Source: CAWHQZ01 sp963831645 (GTDB lineage Bacteria > Pseudomonadota > Alphaproteobacteria > Rhizobiales > Aestuariivirgaceae). Taken from it: a stretch of DNA of 64,000 nucleotides. Below are positions 61,145 through 64,000 of this stretch, piece by piece; the stretch's first letter is position 1; every line of letters begins with the position of its first letter. Both the position numbers and the translations under genes were made by a program. The notes beneath the pieces are model-generated. The model saw only the letters and a list, made by a program, of their open reading frames with translations. It searched no databases and was not told the DNA's origin. The DNA is taken from positions 86,833-150,832 of the forward strand of contig CAWHQZ010000008.1 in assembly GCA_963831645.1 (NCBI GenBank), given 5' to 3'.

Positions 61145-62084
61145 TCAACCAAACGTCTTCACGAAGGCCTCGAGGCCCTGCGCAGTCGATACCCGCGGCC
61201 GCCAGCCGAGCGTCGCCAGCGCCGAGGCGTCGGCGACCAATGGCTGCGCCAGCCGCTCATACCAGGCGGGTCGTCCAGCGATTTTGAGTCCAAACCGCAG
61301 GAGCGCTGCCGGCACCGGAACCAGCCCGGCGCTTCGGCCCAGGCCCTTCCGCATGGCGGCGATCATATCCGGTACGGTCAGGGATTCATGGTCGGCGACG
61401 ATCAGCGGCCGTCGCAAAGGCTGCGGCGCGGCCACGACGGCATCGACCGCGTCGACGAGATTATCGACCGACAGCAGCGAGCGGCGCGCCGTAAGACCGC
61501 CCAAGGGCAAGGGATAGGGCGTACGCGCCAGCCTGGCGAGCGCCGCAAGGTTTCCCTTGGCGCCTTCTCCGTAGACCAGCACCGGCCGCAGGGCGACCCA
61601 GTCGATGTCCAGCTCCGCGAGCGCCCGCTCGGCCTCCAGCTTCGACCTGCCGTAAGCGTCGCTCGGCGCCGGCGGTCGCTCTTCGGTCAACACGCTGTCG
61701 CCGACAGGCCCGCTCTGGGCCCGGATCGAGGAGAGATAGACGAAGCGCCTGAACTCGCGCCCGCTGCGATGCGCGGGCAAGACTGCGGGTAGCCTCGGCA
61801 TTGAGGAGACGATGATCGGCTTCAGGCACGCCGGTCGCCCCATGGGCAACGCCGGCCGAGTGCACGACCGCGTCGACCCCCTGCAAAGCAGCCGACAGGT
61901 TTTGTGGCCGGGCCAGGTCGCCGATGACCGCGCTGGCGCAGTCGAGTTGCATCTCGATCGGACGCCGCAACAGCACGCGGACGAGGTACCCGCGCCGGGT
62001 GAGCTCGCGAACCAGGTGACGCCCGATGAACCCGGTCGCCCCGGTGATCGCTACAAGCTTTCCAACCTGCTCTTGCTTCGCCAT
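61145..62084 (-). CDS. NAD-dependent epimerase/dehydratase (one frameshift as read)
   Basis: About 312 residues. The first frame gives VAITGATGFIGRHLVRELTRRGYLVRVLLRR, SAALQGVDAVVHSAGVAHG, and the second, after a shift near 61790, gives RFVYLSSIRAQSGPVGDSVLTE, YGRSKLEAERALAELDIDWVALRPVLVYGEGAKGNLAALARLAR. The YxxxK is complete. One extra base (940 equals 939 plus 1). ATG 62084 has AGGAAGAGAG upstream. Related to UDP-glucose 4-epimerase-like sugar-nucleotide enzymes; the substrate is open. Confidence 0.84.
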
Positions 62085-62210
62085 CGCTCTCTTCCTGTAA
62101 GCAACGAAACGCAAATCTCGCACGAAATCGAGCCGGGCTGTTGCCGTTGCGCTTCTTCGGTGTCTAACTGTCTGCTTGCCGATCGTAACCCGACTGCAGG
62201 ATAGGCGGCG

Positions 62211-63095
62211 ATGACCCGTGGGCTAAAGGTTGGCGCAGTCACCATCCACCAGGTGGTGGAGCAGGAGGCGCCGTTCTTCGATTTCCGCCAGTTCTTTCCG
62301 TCCCTGTCCGATGAAGTCTTCGATCGCCATCGCCACTGGCTGGCGCCGACGTATCTGGACCCCGCTACGGGCAAAATCGTGCTGCGCATCCAGAGCTACA
62401 TCCTGGAGACCCCCCGGCACAAGATTCTGATCGATCCCTGCGTCGGCAATCACAAGCCGCGGCCGGCGCGGCCGTTCTGGAACATGCTCGACAGCGACCG
62501 GTACCACAGGAATCTGGCCGCCACCGGCCTATTGGTGCAGGACATCGACTATGTGATGTGCACTCATCTTCATTCCGATCATGTCGGCTGGAACACGCGT
62601 CTCGAGAACGGGCGCTGGGTGCCTACGTTTCCTCGCGCCAAATACATCATGGCCGACCGCGAGCTGGCGCATTGGACTGGCCGGCATCGGGAGACCCCCG
62701 CGGCCCATCCCTGGGTGACCGACTCGGTGCTTCCCATCATCGAGGCCGGCCGGGCCGAAGTCGTGAAAAGCGATCACGTGCTGGATGATCTGATCCGCCT
62801 CTTTCCGACGCCTGGCCACACCGTCGATCACTTTTCCGTGGAGGTCGGTACCGCCGCCGACAAGGCCATCATGACCGGCGACATGATCCATTCGCCGCTC
62901 CAGGCATACCATCCCGACCTCGGCATGTTTTCCGATTTCGATTCCGCGCAGGCGGCGCGCACGCGCCGCGAGCTGCTCGGCCGCTATTGCGACACCTCCA
63001 CGCTCTTCTGCACCGCACATTTTCCGGGATCGTCCATCGGGCGCTTCACCAGCTCCGGGGACAGCTTCCGGTTCGTTCCGCTCGAGACGAACTGA
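62211..63095 (+). CDS. Metallo-beta-lactamase-fold hydrolase
   Basis: 294 residues. The binuclear metal site: CTHLHSDHVGWN (HxHxDH), TPGHTVDHFSVEV (His), MTGDMIHSPLQ (Asp), CTAHFPGSS (His). The opening KVGAVTIHQVVEQEAPFFDFRQFFPS is close to quorum-quenching lactonase-like and aldonolactonase-like proteins, so lactone hydrolysis is plausible but not shown. Monocistronic. Confidence 0.88.
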   Translation: MTRGLKVGAVTIHQVVEQEAPFFDFRQFFPSLSDEVFDRHRHWLAPTYLDPATGKIVLRIQSYILETPRHKILIDPCVGNHKPRPARPFWNMLDSDRYHRNLAATGLLVQDIDYVMCTHLHSDHVGWNTRLENGRWVPTFPRAKYIMADRELAHWTGRHRETPAAHPWVTDSVLPIIEAGRAEVVKSDHVLDDLIRLFPTPGHTVDHFSVEVGTAADKAIMTGDMIHSPLQAYHPDLGMFSDFDSAQAARTRRELLGRYCDTSTLFCTAHFPGSSIGRFTSSGDSFRFVPLETN

Positions 63096-63103
63096 GCAGA
63101 GTT

Positions 63104-63382
63104 CTAAGAAATCGTCAAAAGTCGTTGGAATTCGCGTAAGGCCGGCACCAGAGGATCGCAGTCTGAATTTTCTATGGCGATCAGGCCGCTACTCCCACCC
63201 GAAAATCGCCTCAACTCGCAGCGAACCAGTGAACCTGGGCGGAACATCCATTCCTCGTCAGCGGGCACTGGGCCCAGAACGAGATAGCTGCCATCGTCTT
63301 GTCGGCGTGCTGATATAGGGCGGAATACATCCGTCCCTTCATTTAACAACGGCATGTAGATGGTGGTGACCAAAGCATTCAT
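63104..63382 (-). CDS. Small protein of unknown function
   Basis: 92 residues: TTIYMPLLNEGTDVFRPISARRQDDGSYLVLGPVPADEEWMFRPGSLVRCELRRFSGGSSGLIAIENSD. No motif, signal peptide or membrane segment. Its ATG overlaps the stop of the IS1-type relic (ATGA), so translation is coupled to it. I cannot assign a role. Confidence 0.55.
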   Translation of the reverse strand: MNALVTTIYMPLLNEGTDVFRPISARRQDDGSYLVLGPVPADEEWMFRPGSLVRCELRRFSGGSSGLIAIENSDCDPLVPALREFQRLLTIS

Positions 63383-63900
63383 GTAGCTACTCGCTTTTTA
63401 TAGAGACCACGCTTGCGGTCTAGCTTCGCTTCTTCTGCTTCGACTAGCGTAACAATGTCGCCGATCTCCCAGAGCCGCTTTGACACGCCAGCCGCCATTG
63501 CGGGCGACATGCGCAGCTTGGAATGCAGCCGGACGAAATTGTAATACATCATGTGCAGCGCCACGGCATAGGCGTGGTTCTCGACCTTCTTTGAGAAGGC
63601 ATTGGTCAGGCGCGTGAAGCGCCGCATATGCATCCTGACTGTGAGATTCGACCGCTCGTGGACCGGATCGGGGTCACCTTCGATCATGTGCTTTTCTGCG
63701 CCGATGCATTCGGCAGGGCTGTATTTGCCCTTGGCGCTCTCAGGCGCAACGCCATAGACCTTGTGCAGGATGGCGTAATCAATATCGCCGCCAAAAGCAC
63801 CTTCGACGGCTTCGAGATGATCGCCTGTGACGGCCAGCTCAACCACATACTTGGCAAGCTGGTTCGGATCGCGAGGGCGCTTTGGGTGTTTGGGCGTCAT
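63379..63900 (-). pseudogene. Defective IS1-family transposase fused to a foreign N-terminus
   Basis: 173 residues. From about residue 30 on it is the C-terminal part of an IS1-type transposase: HLEAVEGAFGGDIDYAILHKVYG, YSPAECIGAEKHMIEG, NLTVRMHMRRFTRLTNAFSKKVENHAYAVALHMMYYNFVRLHSKLRMSPAMAAGVSKRLWEIGDIVTLVE. The first 27 residues (MTPKHPKRPRDPNQLAKYVVELAV) belong to a different family known from rhizobial hypotheticals. The N-terminal zinc/HTH and first DDE Asp are missing and the usual ISTSxVERQN around the catalytic Glu is shortened to HERSN, so it should be inactive. Confidence 0.75.
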
Positions 63901-64000
63901 GCCCTCAATATGGCATCCTTTGTCGGATTTTGCGAGTTTCGCCGCCCGAAAATTCAGACTGACCCACTACCGAGTTTTCTGTCTGTAAGGGTCCCTGATG
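63901..64000. other. Right edge upstream of the IS1-type relic
   Basis: 100 bases. It reads into the promoter side of the relic and may contain one end of the IS (GGTAGTGGGTCAGTC on the minus strand is similar to IS1-type ends), but the window cuts it. Confidence 0.3.

Noticed and set aside
1..64000. CRISPR array
   Set aside because: I saw no series of regularly spaced direct repeats; the repeats present are isolated palindromes.
1..64000. tRNA or rRNA genes
   Set aside because: I found no T-loop and acceptor pattern or rRNA-like segments while reading through; a tRNAscan run could still detect one I missed.

Overview
The window looks like a chromosomal stretch of an alphaproteobacterium, probably Hyphomicrobiales (rhizobia-like). 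This rests on high GC, an alphaproteobacterial ornithine decarboxylase with a long leader and a GNAT partner, tripartite (Tct), TAXI, Pot-type and Liv-type transporters with sugar-acid enzymes, a metF gene behind an ArsR-methyltransferase fusion, and rhizobial palindromic intergenic repeats. I see no rRNA, tRNA, CRISPR array, prophage or replication origin.

Layout. 0-9.5 kb: a methyltransferase, a GntR/FCD regulator, and a divergent operon (SDR, zinc alcohol dehydrogenase, Tat-exported binding protein, enolase-superfamily enzyme, Pot-type ATPase and two permeases, SDR) that looks like uptake and oxidation of a sugar acid or hydroxy acid. Every gene of this operon is broken by several single-base shifts, mostly extra bases, which looks like poorly polished sequence and not gene decay. 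9.5-11.3 kb: three adjacent toxin-antitoxin loci (TacAT, an orphan VapB, a HigBA-like pair with a shortened toxin). 11.3-14.3 kb: tctCBA. 14.5-19 kb: housekeeping and membrane genes. 19.3-20 kb: a second HigBA. 20.2-26.8 kb: a fused 5-oxoprolinase-type enzyme, an acyltransferase, metF and its ArsR-methyltransferase regulator. 27-32.6 kb: two MlaC-like proteins, then a block (patatin, DUF1993, YCII) between two inverted IS110 relics. 32.6-44 kb: ettA, VapBC, then (minus strand) speF-like leader, odc, GNAT and a lone HyuA, then an EamA exporter and a TAXI binding protein with a Sel1-like partner.

44-54 kb: a Liv-type ABC system embedded in a catabolic cluster (class II aldolase, livFGMH, binding protein, hydroxyisobutyrate-type dehydrogenase, SDR, GguC/AraD1, IlvD/Edd dehydratase). 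It fits a non-phosphorylating sugar to aldonate to 2-keto-3-deoxy-acid route. 54-62 kb: a DUF559 gene framed by an inverted pair of palindromic repeats, an SDR plus gulonate-dehydrogenase-like pair, pyroglutamyl peptidase, a Pot-type transporter without an ATPase, a DenD-like erythronate dehydrogenase and a second epimerase. 62-64 kb: a metallo-beta-lactamase-fold hydrolase, a small unknown gene and a defective IS1-type transposase.

The strongest candidate signals are: perfect palindromes immediately upstream of four toxin-antitoxin loci; the 395-base speF-like leader; the inverted IS110 relics around a 3 kb cargo; the DUF559 gene whose tail is encoded by a palindromic repeat; and the co-occurrence of pyroglutamyl peptidase with two oxoprolinase-family enzymes. 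I did not find a clearly new system; most loci belong to recognisable families with unresolved substrates.
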